A stretch of 64,000 nt of DNA from Thalassovita autumnalis (GCF_001458255.1 NZ_CYSB01000025.1:124001-188000), one strand, 5' to 3'; positions 27,381 through 35,555 are shown, counted from the stretch's first letter. Translations and numbers: made by a program. Notes: generated by a model not told the origin, from the letters alone.

Positions 27381-27524
27381 TCAGCGCCAGAACGCCAGCC
27401 ATTCCAAGAAATCGTCAAACTTCTTACCGAGGTAGAGCAGCGTCTCGCCTCCGGTCATGAAAAGATCGCCGCCAATAAAGGCGACGATCATGATGCCAAG
27501 AACGATGGCAATCTGGTTGGTCAT
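27381..27524 (-). CDS. 47-residue membrane protein behind gap
   Basis: A short gene: MTNQIAIVLGIMIVAFIGGD opens a single membrane segment (about 4-24), followed by a soluble tail ending KKFDDFLEWLAFWR. It starts 25 bp after the gap stop codon on the same strand, so it is probably the second gene of a gap transcript. Hydrophobic organisation, an acidic/aromatic tail and an intact frame support it; the longer open frame reaching back into gap is a shadow. No function known. Confidence 0.6.
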   Translation of the reverse strand: MTNQIAIVLGIMIVAFIGGDLFMTGGETLLYLGKKFDDFLEWLAFWR

Positions 27525-27549
27525 GAAACTGATCCGTGATGAATGGCCC

Positions 27550-28614
27550 TTAGGCCAATTCATGCCCGCGAACGGCCTCAGGATCAACCTCAGCTTTTTG
27601 CAGCTTTCCCATGGCCACCGCCACATCCGCCATCCGGCAGGAGAAACCCCACTCATTGTCATACCAGGCCAGAACCCGGACCAGACGGCCGCCGGTGACT
27701 TTGGTTTGATCGGGGGCAAAGATCGAGCTTTCTTCGGTGTGGTTGAAGTCGATCGAAACCTTCTGTTCGGTGTCAAAGCCAAGGATGCCCCGCAGCGGGC
27801 CATTTGCGGCGGCTTCTGCCACGATGGCGTTGACCTCAGCCACGGTAACGTCACGGTCTGCGATGAAGGTCAGATCCACGGCCGAGACATTCGGCGTCGG
27901 CACACGTACAGCGGAGCCGTCCAGCTTGCCCTTCAGCGCCGGCAGAACCTCACCCAGGGCTTTGGCCGCACCAGTGGAGGTGGGGATCATCGACATGGCC
28001 GCCGCACGGGCGCGGTAGAGGTCCTTGTGACGACGGTCCAGCGTCGGCTGATCGCCGGTGTAGCTGTGGATGGTGGTCATGATGCCCGACTCGATGCCGA
28101 TCTTCTCATGCAGCACCTTGGCCAGCGGTGCCAGACAGTTGGTGGTGCAGGACCCGTTGGAGATCATCACGTCGCCCGCGACCAGCTCATCATTGTTCAC
28201 ACCCATGACGATGGTCTTTTGGACGTTCTTGGCCGGGGCCGAGATCAGAACAGCGCCGGCGCCCTGTTCGATGTGCTTTTTGGCCTTTTCACCGTCGTTG
28301 AACTGACCGGTGCATTCCAGCACAACGTCAACGCCGCTCCAGTCCAGCTCATCCATGTTGTAGGTCGACATGACCTCAAACTTGCCACGACCCAGATCCA
28401 TCCAGTTTTTACCGTTTTCATCGGTGCCGGTGGTCACGTCACCGGGGAAACGGCCATGGACCGAGTCATAGCGCACCAGATGCGCCGCGGTGTCCAGCGG
28501 GCCGGTGGCGTTGATCTTGACCACTTTGATATCTTCACGTGCGCTTTCAGCGATATGCATCAAGGTGCAGCGACCGATGCGGCCAAATCCGTTGATACCG
28601 ACGGTGATGGTCAT
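27550..28614 (-). CDS. gap: Glyceraldehyde-3-phosphate dehydrogenase (Gap2/GapB type)
   Basis: Phosphorylating GAPDH, 354 residues, interconverting glyceraldehyde 3-phosphate and 1,3-bisphosphoglycerate. NAD(P)-fold start NGFGRIGRC (about 8-16), catalytic Cys156 in SNGSCTTNC, and SYTGDQPTLDRRHKDLYRAR as in Gap2-class enzymes. At the position where NAD-specific GapA enzymes have the coenzyme-selecting Asp (IND), this protein has Ala36 (INA), which suggests NADPH or dual use, as in the GapB/Gap2 class. That fits gluconeogenic flux in an organism that degrades sugars by the Entner-Doudoroff route. The ATG at 28614 is chosen by family N terminus. LacI-type operator-like sites lie upstream. Confidence 0.95.
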   Translation of the reverse strand: MTITVGINGFGRIGRCTLMHIAESAREDIKVVKINATGPLDTAAHLVRYDSVHGRFPGDVTTGTDENGKNWMDLGRGKFEVMSTYNMDELDWSGVDVVLECTGQFNDGEKAKKHIEQGAGAVLISAPAKNVQKTIVMGVNNDELVAGDVMISNGSCTTNCLAPLAKVLHEKIGIESGIMTTIHSYTGDQPTLDRRHKDLYRARAAAMSMIPTSTGAAKALGEVLPALKGKLDGSAVRVPTPNVSAVDLTFIADRDVTVAEVNAIVAEAAANGPLRGILGFDTEQKVSIDFNHTEESSIFAPDQTKVTGGRLVRVLAWYDNEWGFSCRMADVAVAMGKLQKAEVDPEAVRGHELA

Positions 28615-28705
28615 GGCAGTGTGACTCCTGTCTCGGGTTTGCTTGGGGCTGCTATAGGCGGGGTTTGCACCTGCGGAAAGATAAAAAACACAGGTTTTGC
28701 AGCAT

Positions 28706-28717
28706 GTTGGCGCAAAC
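28706..28717. promoter_or_regulatory. LacI-type operator-like site 1 upstream of gap
   Basis: GTTGGCGCAAAC, part of the near-palindrome TGTT-G-GCGC-A-AACA centred on GCGC, 92 bp upstream of gap. It matches the half-site form GTTNGCGCNAAC of LacI-family regulators of central carbon metabolism. Confidence 0.5.
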
Positions 28718-28724
28718 ATAGGGT

Positions 28725-28736
28725 GGTTGCGCTAAC
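28725..28736. promoter_or_regulatory. Partial LacI-type operator-like site 2
   Basis: GGTTGCGCTAAC keeps the right half-site GCGCTAAC. It also forms an inverted repeat GTTGCGC (28726) / GCGCAAC (28741) with an 8-base spacer. Confidence 0.35.
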
Positions 28737-28780
28737 GATGGCGCAACCATGGTCTTTCCGTCATAGGACCAATGGATTAA

Positions 28781-28792
28781 GTTGGCGCTAAC
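28781..28792. promoter_or_regulatory. LacI-type operator-like site 3 between gap and the DUF808 gene
   Basis: GTTGGCGCTAAC, a match to GTTNGCGCNAAC, 46 bp upstream of the DUF808 start and 167 bp upstream of gap. It could affect either divergent gene. Confidence 0.5.
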
Positions 28793-28837
28793 GTATTGCA
28801 GCCCCCCCTGAGGGGACCATTTCCAAGAGGTGAATTC

Positions 28838-29812
28838 ATGAGCGGTCTTCTGGCATTGATGGATGATGTGGCAGCGATTGCCAAAGTGGCGGCCACCAGT
28901 CTGGATGATGTCGCCGCCGCGGCTGCCAAGGCGGGGTCCAAAACCGCTGGCGTGATCATCGATGATGCCGCTGTGACGCCGAAATACGTGCAGGGGTTTG
29001 CCCCGGCGCGCGAATTGCCGATCATCTGGAAGATCGCCCGCGGATCCTTCTTCAACAAGCTGGTGATCCTGCTGCCGCTGGCGCTTTTGTTGTCGAACTT
29101 TGCGCCTTGGCTGGTGACGCCGCTCCTAATGCTTGGCGGCAGCTACCTCTGTTTTGAAGGTGCTGAGAAGGTCTTCCACGTGCTCTTCCCACATGGTGAC
29201 AAACATATTGAGGCCGATATGTCGGTCAAAGATCCCGGCCACTTGGAAGAGGAAAAGGTCAAAGGCGCGATCAAGACCGACTTCATCCTCTCAGCCGAAA
29301 TCATGACCATCTCGCTCGCCGCCATCGAGGTCTCCAACATCTATATGGAGGCCGCCACTCTGGCCCTTGTAGGCATCATGATCACCATCGCGGTTTATGG
29401 CTCGGTAGCGTTGATCGTCAAAATGGATGACGTCGGTCTGCATTTGGCCCAGAACGCCAGCCTTGGTCTGACCAAAAGCTTCGGCCGTGGTCTGGTGAAA
29501 TTCATGCCGGTTCTGATGAAGCTTTTGTCGATCATCGGCACCGCCGCGATGCTCTGGGTGGGCGGATCGATCATGATCCACGGGCTTTATGAGCTGGGCA
29601 TGCCGCATCCCTACAAAGACATTCACAACATCGCCGTCGCGGTCGCCTCAGGCGTCTCGGAAAACCTGCACGGGTTTGTGGAATGGGCGGTCACCGCCTT
29701 TGCGGATGGGGTGCTGGGGCTGATCTGGGGGCTGTTGCTGATCCCGCTGGCCACCCGCGTGATGGGGCCGTTGATCGGCGCCTTTTCCGGAAAGAAGCCT
29801 GCAGCCCATTGA
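28838..29812 (+). CDS. DUF808 (YedI-like) inner-membrane protein
   Basis: A 324-residue polytopic membrane protein of the DUF808/YedI family, function not established. Family-typical opening MSGLLALMDDVAAIAKVAAT, then KTAGVIIDDAAVTPKYVQG (about 36-54), GGSYLCFEGAEKV (about 103-115) and KTDFILSAEIM (about 148-158). Five or more hydrophobic segments follow. AAGAGG precedes the ATG. It is divergent from gap with 223 bp between, and its stop is followed by a large hairpin repeat. Confidence 0.88.
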   Translation: MSGLLALMDDVAAIAKVAATSLDDVAAAAAKAGSKTAGVIIDDAAVTPKYVQGFAPARELPIIWKIARGSFFNKLVILLPLALLLSNFAPWLVTPLLMLGGSYLCFEGAEKVFHVLFPHGDKHIEADMSVKDPGHLEEEKVKGAIKTDFILSAEIMTISLAAIEVSNIYMEAATLALVGIMITIAVYGSVALIVKMDDVGLHLAQNASLGLTKSFGRGLVKFMPVLMKLLSIIGTAAMLWVGGSIMIHGLYELGMPHPYKDIHNIAVAVASGVSENLHGFVEWAVTAFADGVLGLIWGLLLIPLATRVMGPLIGAFSGKKPAAH

Positions 29813-29825
29813 GCGCGGAATTGTG

Positions 29826-29872
29826 AGTATTTGGGGAACATTGAAAGGCGCTTTCATCGTTCCCTAAATACT
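29826..29872. repeat. Dispersed intergenic repeat, palindromic copy
   Basis: Two inverted half-copies of a short dispersed element form a long hairpin. Outer arms are AGTATTTGGGGAAC (29826) and GTTCCCTAAATACT (29859); inner arms TGAAAG (29842) and CTTTCA (29851) close a GCG loop. The same element occurs at about 38521 and 60580. It probably also ends the DUF808 transcript. Confidence 0.75.
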
Positions 29873-29911
29873 CCGGGGGAATTGGCCGTGAGGCCAAGGG
29901 GGCAGCGCCCC

Positions 29912-30328
29912 TTAGCTCCTGCGTCTCAAGAGCGAGTCGTTGATAGATTTGCGGTGCCAGTAGAATTCTGAGCCGGTGACCGTTTGGCGAACTTCGAAGC
30001 CAAGTGTTTTCAGCACACGCATCAGCTTGGGGTTTGGGACCTGACAGTTTCGCGCCAATACGGTCCATTCGATGGCGTAGTATTGTCGCGTTTTGGCAGC
30101 GGCCTCGATCGTTTCAATGAGGGTAGGCAGCACCCCTTCGCCGCCCTGTTCAACCACGGCAATTTCAACCATCAACACGCTATCTTTACGTGAAAATTGT
30201 GCAAGCAGTTGCGCCTTGCCAATTGAAAACACAATTGGTCGATCGACAACGACCAGGTCTTCTAGTTCCGGAAGGGTGACGAGGGTCTTGGGCGGTATGC
30301 CGTCGATCAGGAGGTCCGGAGATGCCAT
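29912..30328 (-). CDS. Hypothetical protein with GNAT-like C-terminal half
   Basis: A 138-residue protein without a firm family. The middle and C-terminal part (strand SVLMVEIAVVEQGGEG, helix LPTLIETIEAAAKTR, strand AIEWTVLARNCQ, then NPKLMRVLKTLGFEVRQ) follows the order of the last strands and helix of GNAT acetyltransferases, including the N-x-K-L-x-x-x-L-x-x-x-G-F element. The usual acetyl-CoA loop RxxGxG/A is not obvious, so it may be a degenerate or phage-type relative. It stands alone between the palindromic repeat and the tkt terminator. No activity should be assumed. Confidence 0.55.
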   Translation of the reverse strand: MASPDLLIDGIPPKTLVTLPELEDLVVVDRPIVFSIGKAQLLAQFSRKDSVLMVEIAVVEQGGEGVLPTLIETIEAAAKTRQYYAIEWTVLARNCQVPNPKLMRVLKTLGFEVRQTVTGSEFYWHRKSINDSLLRRRS

Positions 30329-30411
30329 CTAAGCGCCTTTCAGATTTAGCCCCAGATCTGAGGAGTAAGGGCTCTTCCTGATAATAATGATGTCCCAACT
30401 CAATGCCAAAG

Positions 30412-30444
30412 AAAAAGGCCACGCGGTTACGTGGCCTTTTTTTG
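30412..30444 (-). terminator. Terminator of tkt
   Basis: Stem GGCCACG/CGTGGCC with A5 on one side and T7 on the other, 20 bp beyond the tkt stop in the minus direction. It can also act in the plus direction. Confidence 0.85.
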
Positions 30445-30464
30445 TTTTCGGCGATGCCGCGGGC

Positions 30465-32486
30465 TTAGCCCAGCAGTGCCTTGACCTTTTCGGCCACAGC
30501 TTCGGCGGTGATGCCGAATTTTTCGTAGAGCACGTTCGCCGGGGCGGAGGCGCCGAAGCTTTCCATGCCGACAAAGGCCTGTTTCTGTTCACGGCCACGG
30601 TTGCCGAGCAGGTATTTGTCCCAGCCACCGTCACGCACGCCAGCCTCGATGCCGACACGCACGGGGCCTGCGGGCAGGACACGTTTGCGGTAGGCTTCGT
30701 CCTGGGCGTCAAACAGTTCCATACAGGGCATGGAAACCACACGGGTGCCAATGCCCTCGGCCTGCAGTAGGTCACGTGCGGCCAGCGCAATGGAGACCTC
30801 GGAACCGGTGGCGATCAGGATTGCCTGACGTTTGCCTTCGCTGTCGGCCAGCACGTAGCCGCCCTGCGCTGTCAGGTTCTTGGTGGTGTGTTTGGTCCGC
30901 ACGGTCGGCACGCCCTGACGGGTCAGCGACAGAACCGATGGGGTCTGCTTTGCGGTCAGCGCGATTTCCCAGCTTTCTGCGGTCTCAATGGTGTCGGCGG
31001 GACGGAACACATAGGTGTTCGGGGTCGCGCGCGAAATAGCGACATGTTCCACCGGCTGGTGGGTCGGGCCATCTTCGCCCAGACCGATCGAGTCATGGGT
31101 CATGACAAAGACCGACGGGATCTGCATCAGTGCCGCCAGACGCATCGCAGGGCGGGCGTAGTCGGTGAAGGCCATGAAGGTGCCGCCGTAGGGGCGGATG
31201 CCCCCGTGTAGCGCCATACCGTTCATCGCAGCCGCCATACCGTGTTCACGGATACCCCAGTAGACATAACGTCCTTTGCGGTTGTCGGTGTCAAAGATGC
31301 CCATGTCGCCGGTTTTGGTGTTGTTCGAACCGGTCAGGTCAGCCGAGCCGCCGACGGTGTCGGACATGATCGGGTTCACAACTTCCAGCACTTTTTCAGA
31401 AGATGCGCGGGTTGCCAGCTTGGGCTGCTCTTCGCTCATCTGCTTTTTCAGTGCGCGGATGGTCGGGGCCAGACGCTTGGGCGCGTCACGGTCGAAGATG
31501 CGGGCGAATTCCGCCTGCTTGCGTTCCGAGATGGAGCCCAGACGCTCTTCCCATTCAGCGCGATCTGCCGCGCCGCGCGATCCGATGGCTTCCCAGGCCG
31601 ATTTGATGTCGGCGGGGATTTCAAACGGACCGTAGGTCCAGCCATAGGCCTCTTTGGTGTCGGCGATCAGCTTCTCATCGGTCAGCGCGCCGTGGCCCTT
31701 GGAGGTGTCCTGTGCTGCGGAGCCCAGTGCGATATGGGTTTTGCAGGCAATCATCGAAGGCTTGCCAGCCTTTTTCGCCGCAACAATCGCTGCGTCGATG
31801 GCTTCGGGATCGTGACCGTCGATTTCCTGAACGTGCCAGTTGGCCGATTTGAAACGCTGCACCTGATCGATGCGGCAGGACAGGTCAACGGTGCCGTCGA
31901 TGGTGATGTTGTTGTTGTCCCAGAAGACGATCAGCTTGCTCAGCTCATGACGGCCGGCCAGACCCAGGGCTTCCTGGCTGATGCCTTCCATCAGGCAGCC
32001 GTCGCCGGCAATCACATAGGTGTGGTGATCCACGATCTTCTTGCCGTACTGGCCGCGCAGAATTTCTTCGGCCATGGCGAAACCAACAGCGTTGGCGATG
32101 CCCTGACCCAGCGGGCCGGTGGTGGTCTCAATGCCTTCGGCGTGACCATATTCCGGGTGGCCTGCGGTCTTGGCGCCCCACTGGCGGAAGTTCTTGATTT
32201 CTTCCAGGGTCATGTCCTTGTAACCGGTCAGATGCAGCAGCGAGTAAAGCAGCATCGAGCCATGGCCTGCCGACAGGATGAACCGGTCACGGTCAGGCCA
32301 GTTCGGGGCCGAGGCGTCGAACTTCAGGTGCTTTTCGAACAGCACAGTTGCCACGTCGGCCATGCCCATCGGCATGCCGGAGTGACCGGAGTTTGCAGCG
32401 CGGATCGCATCCAGGGTAAGGGTGCGGATGGCCGCGGCCTTGGACCAGTGATCCGGGTGGGCAGAACGCAGAGCAGAGATATCCAC
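30465..32486 (-). CDS. tkt: Transketolase
   Basis: Thiamine-diphosphate enzyme of the non-oxidative pentose phosphate (and Calvin) pathway, moving two-carbon ketol units between sugar phosphates. 673 residues, the usual length. Landmarks: N-terminal [20 protein letters not shown] (about 25-44), thiamine diphosphate/metal motif [13 protein letters not shown] (about 153-165), and the central [20 protein letters not shown] (about 463-482) with catalytic His and Asp. It is transcribed alone on the minus strand with a strong terminator. An operator-like GTTAGCGC site lies 27 bp upstream of the start, of the same type as those near gap. Confidence 0.97.
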   Translation of the reverse strand: MDISALRSAHPDHWSKAAAIRTLTLDAIRAANSGHSGMPMGMADVATVLFEKHLKFDASAPNWPDRDRFILSAGHGSMLLYSLLHLTGYKDMTLEEIKNFRQWGAKTAGHPEYGHAEGIETTTGPLGQGIANAVGFAMAEEILRGQYGKKIVDHHTYVIAGDGCLMEGISQEALGLAGRHELSKLIVFWDNNNITIDGTVDLSCRIDQVQRFKSANWHVQEIDGHDPEAIDAAIVAAKKAGKPSMIACKTHIALGSAAQDTSKGHGALTDEKLIADTKEAYGWTYGPFEIPADIKSAWEAIGSRGAADRAEWEERLGSISERKQAEFARIFDRDAPKRLAPTIRALKKQMSEEQPKLATRASSEKVLEVVNPIMSDTVGGSADLTGSNNTKTGDMGIFDTDNRKGRYVYWGIREHGMAAAMNGMALHGGIRPYGGTFMAFTDYARPAMRLAALMQIPSVFVMTHDSIGLGEDGPTHQPVEHVAISRATPNTYVFRPADTIETAESWEIALTAKQTPSVLSLTRQGVPTVRTKHTTKNLTAQGGYVLADSEGKRQAILIATGSEVSIALAARDLLQAEGIGTRVVSMPCMELFDAQDEAYRKRVLPAGPVRVGIEAGVRDGGWDKYLLGNRGREQKQAFVGMESFGASAPANVLYEKFGITAEAVAEKVKALLG

Positions 32487-32512
32487 GGGTGGCTTCCTTT
32501 GATCGGGGCTTC

Positions 32513-32524
32513 GTTAGCGCTGCT
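32513..32524. promoter_or_regulatory. LacI-type operator-like site upstream of tkt
   Basis: GTTAGCGCTGCT: the left half GTTAGCGC is a perfect match to the GTTNGCGCNAAC pattern found at gap, the right half is degenerate. It lies 27 bp upstream of the tkt ATG. Confidence 0.4.
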
Positions 32525-32686
32525 CATACCAGCCCTTGCGTTAATATCAAGCGCTGCAATGGGCCAAAAACCGCTTGGGGGGCGCATTTTCCCCCTCTAT
32601 TCGGTATTCTGAGGCTGAACAGGCGCCATTTTGATTCGTCGAGCGGATGAAACGAGCGCCCTGAGAAAAGAAGAGGCAAAAGGCGC

Positions 32687-33262
32687 ATGAGCGAAATCAG
32701 CGAATTGGAACGCCGCATCACCGCCGCATTGGACCGGATTGCCCGGGATGTGGACGTATTGGCAGCGCGTCCTGCAGTGGCGGAGAGCACGGCAGAGAGC
32801 GACAGTGAACAGGGGGCGGATCAGGCCCCCTCGGATGCAGTTGAGACTGCGGCAGAGGCTGCGGCAACGGCAGAGGAGCTGGCGACCCTGAAACAGCAGC
32901 TGGAAGATGAAAAACTGGCCAATCAGCAGCTGGAAGAGCGGCTGAAAAGCCTGCGTCTGAAGCTGGACAAGAAAGACGCTGAGGCCGAGCTGGCAATGAG
33001 CGATCTGAAAACCTCCATGGCGGAGCTGGACGGCGCGCTGCAGGCGCTGCGGCAGTCTTCGGCAGAGCTGCGCGGCAGCAGTGTGGCCCTGCGTCAGGGC
33101 GCGGCCGCTGGCGTCAGCGACCCGGAAGCGATCAATGCGGCAATGGCGGCGGAACTGGCCGCGCTGCAGGCGGAACGTCAGGCTGAGGCGGCTGAAGGCG
33201 GTGCAATCCTCACCGCGATGGAACCGCTGCTGACCCGCGCCGAAGAGAAGGAGCAAGCCTGA
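32687..33262 (+). CDS. Coiled-coil protein upstream of zapA
   Basis: An unassigned, highly acidic 191-residue cytosolic protein, rich in Ala, Glu, Gln and Leu. A short helix (residues 1-27), a low-complexity acidic linker (about 30-60) and a long predicted coiled coil (about 62-125, EELATLKQQLEDEKLANQQL onward), then a second Ala-rich helix. No catalytic motif. Its stop overlaps the zapA start by one base (TGATG), so the two are translationally coupled. That suggests a division-related partner of ZapA, but this is inference. Confidence 0.78.
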   Translation: MSEISELERRITAALDRIARDVDVLAARPAVAESTAESDSEQGADQAPSDAVETAAEAAATAEELATLKQQLEDEKLANQQLEERLKSLRLKLDKKDAEAELAMSDLKTSMAELDGALQALRQSSAELRGSSVALRQGAAAGVSDPEAINAAMAAELAALQAERQAEAAEGGAILTAMEPLLTRAEEKEQA

Positions 33263-33663
33263 TGCCTGAGGTCGAAATTCACATCGGTGGCCGTGCGTTT
33301 GAGGTCTCCTGCCAGGAGGGTGAGGAGCATTTCCTGCATTCCGCTGCCCAGATGCTGGACAGCGAAGCCAGCGTGTTGTCGCAACAAATCGGCCGTCTGC
33401 CAGAGGCGCGGATGCTTCTGATGGCGGGTCTGATGCTGGCGGATAAAACCGCCGGGGTTGAGGACAAACTGGCCGAGATCGAGGCCAAGCTTGCAGAAAA
33501 AGAAGCCGAACTGGCTGCCCTGAAGGAGGCCCCTGCGCCCGAGCCTGAGCGTATCGAGGTGCCGGTGATCCCGCAGATCGTCAATGACACGCTGGCCGAA
33601 CTGGCCGCACGCGCCGAAGCGCTGGCCGGTGATATCGAAGATAAGGTGAAAGCCGAGGCTTAA
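33262..33663 (+). CDS. zapA: Cell division protein ZapA
   Basis: ZapA binds FtsZ and bundles protofilaments at the division ring. The 133-residue protein begins with the ZapA fold (VEIHIGGRAFEVSCQEGEEH, about 4-23, then LHSAAQMLDSEASVLSQQIG) and continues into a coiled-coil region typical of the family (about 65-95). The Pro-rich break (PAPEPERIEVPVIP) and extra C-terminal helix make it longer than the ~109-residue E. coli protein, as in other alphaproteobacteria. It starts inside the stop codon of the coiled-coil gene. A terminator follows. Confidence 0.92.
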   Translation: MPEVEIHIGGRAFEVSCQEGEEHFLHSAAQMLDSEASVLSQQIGRLPEARMLLMAGLMLADKTAGVEDKLAEIEAKLAEKEAELAALKEAPAPEPERIEVPVIPQIVNDTLAELAARAEALAGDIEDKVKAEA

Positions 33664-33681
33664 GGCGCTGTTTTTTCAGTT

Positions 33682-33709
33682 AAAAGGCGCTCCAACAGGG
33701 GCGCCTTTT
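33682..33709. terminator. Bidirectional terminator between zapA and dedA-like gene
   Basis: Arms AAAAGGCGC and GCGCCTTTT with a 10-base loop, located between convergent stop codons. Confidence 0.8.
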
Positions 33710-33739
33710 GTGTTTGTAACAGCGTGATCCCACCTCGGG

Positions 33740-34375
33740 CTATTGTGCTTTGACCGGGGTCTCGCCTTTTGACGCCGCCTGTTTCTGATGCGCGCGGTGC
33801 AGGTGCCAGAGGCGCAGGCCGAGGAGCACGGCAACAGCGACCGCAGCGTTGAAACCGATGCCGTCGCGCACCAGCGGCCAGAGGTAGGCGACCTGATCCA
33901 TCGCGCCAGCTCCCATGCCAACGTAGATGGCCACCCATGTGGCTTCCCCGGCGATGCTGCCAAGGGTGAAGGCGATCCAGCCCATTTTGGCCGCCCCGGC
34001 GGTGAAATTCACATAAGGCCCCAGCGGGCTGACCAGCCAGCGGCTGAAAAACACCGCCCAAATGCCGCGTTGCCGGGTGAACGCGGTGGCTTTTCTCAGC
34101 GCATAAGCCTGTTTGCCGCCCTTGGCCTCCATCCGTTCCACATGGCCCGTGCCCAGACGCCCGATGTGAAAGCCCAGCTGATCCCCCAGAATGGCCCCGA
34201 CCAGCGCCCCCAGCGCCACATGCCAGAGCGTCAGATCGCCCGCCATGGCAAAGCCGCCCGCCGCGATCATCATCACGGAGGCGGGGATTGGCATGGCCAG
34301 GCAGGACAGCAAAGTCACCAGCAGCAGCAGATAGGCGCCATAATCCGGCAGGATGGTGAGCAGCGTCTCGGTCAT
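33740..34375 (-). CDS. DedA-family membrane protein
   Basis: A 211-residue inner-membrane protein of the DedA/SNARE-associated family, related to lipid (undecaprenyl phosphate or phospholipid) flipping in other bacteria. Features are the N-terminal membrane segment with SCLAMPIPASVMMIAAGGFA, GAILGDQLGFHIGRLGTG (about 60-77), and the family signature FFSRWLVSPLGPYVNFTAGA (about 109-128), with the conserved Arg and Pro. Four to five membrane segments. It overlaps the preceding gene by 4 bp (ATGA). The exact substrate is unknown. Confidence 0.88.
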   Translation of the reverse strand: MTETLLTILPDYGAYLLLLVTLLSCLAMPIPASVMMIAAGGFAMAGDLTLWHVALGALVGAILGDQLGFHIGRLGTGHVERMEAKGGKQAYALRKATAFTRQRGIWAVFFSRWLVSPLGPYVNFTAGAAKMGWIAFTLGSIAGEATWVAIYVGMGAGAMDQVAYLWPLVRDGIGFNAAVAVAVLLGLRLWHLHRAHQKQAASKGETPVKAQ

Positions 34376-34743
34376 TGCCCGCGCGGCTCACGGCGGGGTG
34401 GGCGGTGTTCGGCCAGAAACGCCTCAATGTCGGCGATCAGATCCTCAACCGGGCGACCCTGTAGCGCGGCCAGTTCCTCAAGGCTGAGTTTCCAGCGGAT
34501 CTTCTCCGCGCCGATGGCATCGCTGATCAGCGCGGGGCGCACCAGATAGCTGCGAGCCACAAAGCGCACGGTCATCCAAGGCTCAATCGGGGCGGCCTCT
34601 GCCGGGCGATCGCGCCAGTCGCGACCGCGGTCATTGACCTGAACGCCAAAAAAAACGGCAGCCGCAATTGCGGCCACCATCATGATCATTGTGGGTTTGT
34701 GATGAACCCAGAGACGATGCAGCGCGGCGGGTGGTTTTGCCAT
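34372..34743 (-). CDS. Hypothetical single-span protein coupled to dedA-like gene
   Basis: A 123-residue protein I do not recognise. It has a basic N terminus (AKPPAALHRLWVHHKP), one membrane helix (about 18-36, TMIMMVAAIAAAVFFGVQV), then a charged soluble part with a predicted helix (LSLEELAALQGRPVEDLIAD) and a Pro/Arg tail. GGAGG precedes the ATG. The stop overlaps the start of the DedA-family gene (ATGA), so the pair is likely translated together and may work together at the membrane. Confidence 0.72.
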   Translation of the reverse strand: MAKPPAALHRLWVHHKPTMIMMVAAIAAAVFFGVQVNDRGRDWRDRPAEAAPIEPWMTVRFVARSYLVRPALISDAIGAEKIRWKLSLEELAALQGRPVEDLIADIEAFLAEHRPPRREPRGQ

Positions 34744-34783
34744 CTAGACCTCCTGCACCTTTAGACCCCGTGCGGGGCGCCGA

Positions 34784-35146
34784 TCAGGCGTTTGCTTCGC
34801 GGATCTTGTCGGCGGCGTCTTTGGAGTAGACCACCTCATTGGTGTCAAACAGCGCGTCCAACTCACCCGACAGGGTCATCTCGGTCACGATATCACAGCC
34901 GCCGATAAACTCACCCTTTACGTAAAGCTGCGGGATGGTCGGCCAGTCCGAGTAATCCTTGATGCCCTGGCGGATCTCATCATCGGCCAGCACGTTCACA
35001 TCGGTGTAATCCACACCCATGTAGTTCAGCACGCCCGCCACACGGCTGGAGAAGCCACATTGCGGCATGTCCTTGGTGCCCTTCATGAAAAGCACCACGG
35101 TGTTGGCTTTGACGGTTTCGTCGATGCGGGTGTTTGCGTCAGTCAT
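34784..35146 (-). CDS. grxD: Monothiol CGFS glutaredoxin (Grx4 family)
   Basis: A 120-residue monothiol glutaredoxin. These bind and deliver [2Fe-2S] clusters with glutathione, usually in partnership with BolA proteins. The CGFS active site is at Cys30 ([10 protein letters not shown]), and the glutathione-binding [19 protein letters not shown] block is at about residues 67-85. The ATG at 35146 follows GGAGA. A BolA-like gene lies just upstream on the same strand, supporting the Fe-S role. A 57-codon open frame bridges the two. Confidence 0.94.
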   Translation of the reverse strand: MTDANTRIDETVKANTVVLFMKGTKDMPQCGFSSRVAGVLNYMGVDYTDVNVLADDEIRQGIKDYSDWPTIPQLYVKGEFIGGCDIVTEMTLSGELDALFDTNEVVYSKDAADKIREANA

Positions 35147-35316
35147 CTTATTCTCCGTTTCCAGGCGCGCCATCGGATTTGCCGCTCAACCCGCCAGAAC
35201 CTAGGTCCATATTTTAGCAAATTTCTGCAGCCACATATGGGAACCATCAGCATGTAGGCAAGGTCGATAATGAGTATCAACGCCTTTGCGAATGGCCACC
35301 ATATGAGCTCGTCCAT
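35143..35316 (-). CDS. Candidate 57-residue membrane protein between bolA-like gene and grxD
   Basis: An open frame starting ATG at 35316, one base inside the bolA-like stop (TGATG), and ending TGA at 35143-35145, overlapping the grxD start as ATGA. The product reads [20 protein letters not shown], continues hydrophobic ([14 protein letters not shown], with a CxC pair), then becomes strongly basic ([17 protein letters not shown]). The double overlap and one clear membrane segment argue for a real coupled gene. Against it are the short length and a separate ribosome-binding site for grxD. I recognise no family. Confidence 0.45.
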   Translation of the reverse strand: MDELIWWPFAKALILIIDLAYMLMVPICGCRNLLKYGPRFWRVERQIRWRAWKRRIR

Positions 35317-35555
35317 CACTCCGGTGCTTTGGTGGTCAGGGCCAAGGCGTGCAATTCGCCGTTGGGGCCATCCATCTTGCCTTTCAGCGCCGCATAGACA
35401 GCGCGTTGCTGCTGCACACGGTTTTTGCCACGAAAGCTCTCATCCACGATCATTGCGGACATATGTTTGCCATCGGTGCCTTCTACAACGATCTGAGCGG
35501 CGCCTGGAAACGCCTCGCGCAGCATGTCTTCCAGTTCCTGTGCGTATACGGCCAT
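35316..35555 (-). CDS. BolA-family protein
   Basis: A 79-residue BolA/IbaG-like protein that partners monothiol glutaredoxins in binding and trafficking [2Fe-2S] clusters. The fold is covered end to end: EDMLREAFPGAAQIVVEGTD (about 8-27), HMSAMIVDESFRGKNRVQQQ (about 31-50) with the invariant His31 and FRGK, then RAVYAALKGKM and the C-terminal strand HALALTTKAP. It lies upstream of grxD on the same strand, which is the usual functional pairing. Confidence 0.92.
   Translation of the reverse strand: MAVYAQELEDMLREAFPGAAQIVVEGTDGKHMSAMIVDESFRGKNRVQQQRAVYAALKGKMDGPNGELHALALTTKAPE

Noticed and set aside
27381-27854. 157-codon frame including the short gene behind gap
   Set aside because: The first 110 codons are out-of-frame gap sequence; only the last 47 codons look real.
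33664-33739. Possible 6S RNA after zapA
   Set aside because: That RNA often follows zapA, but here only 76 bp with a terminator remain before the convergent gene.
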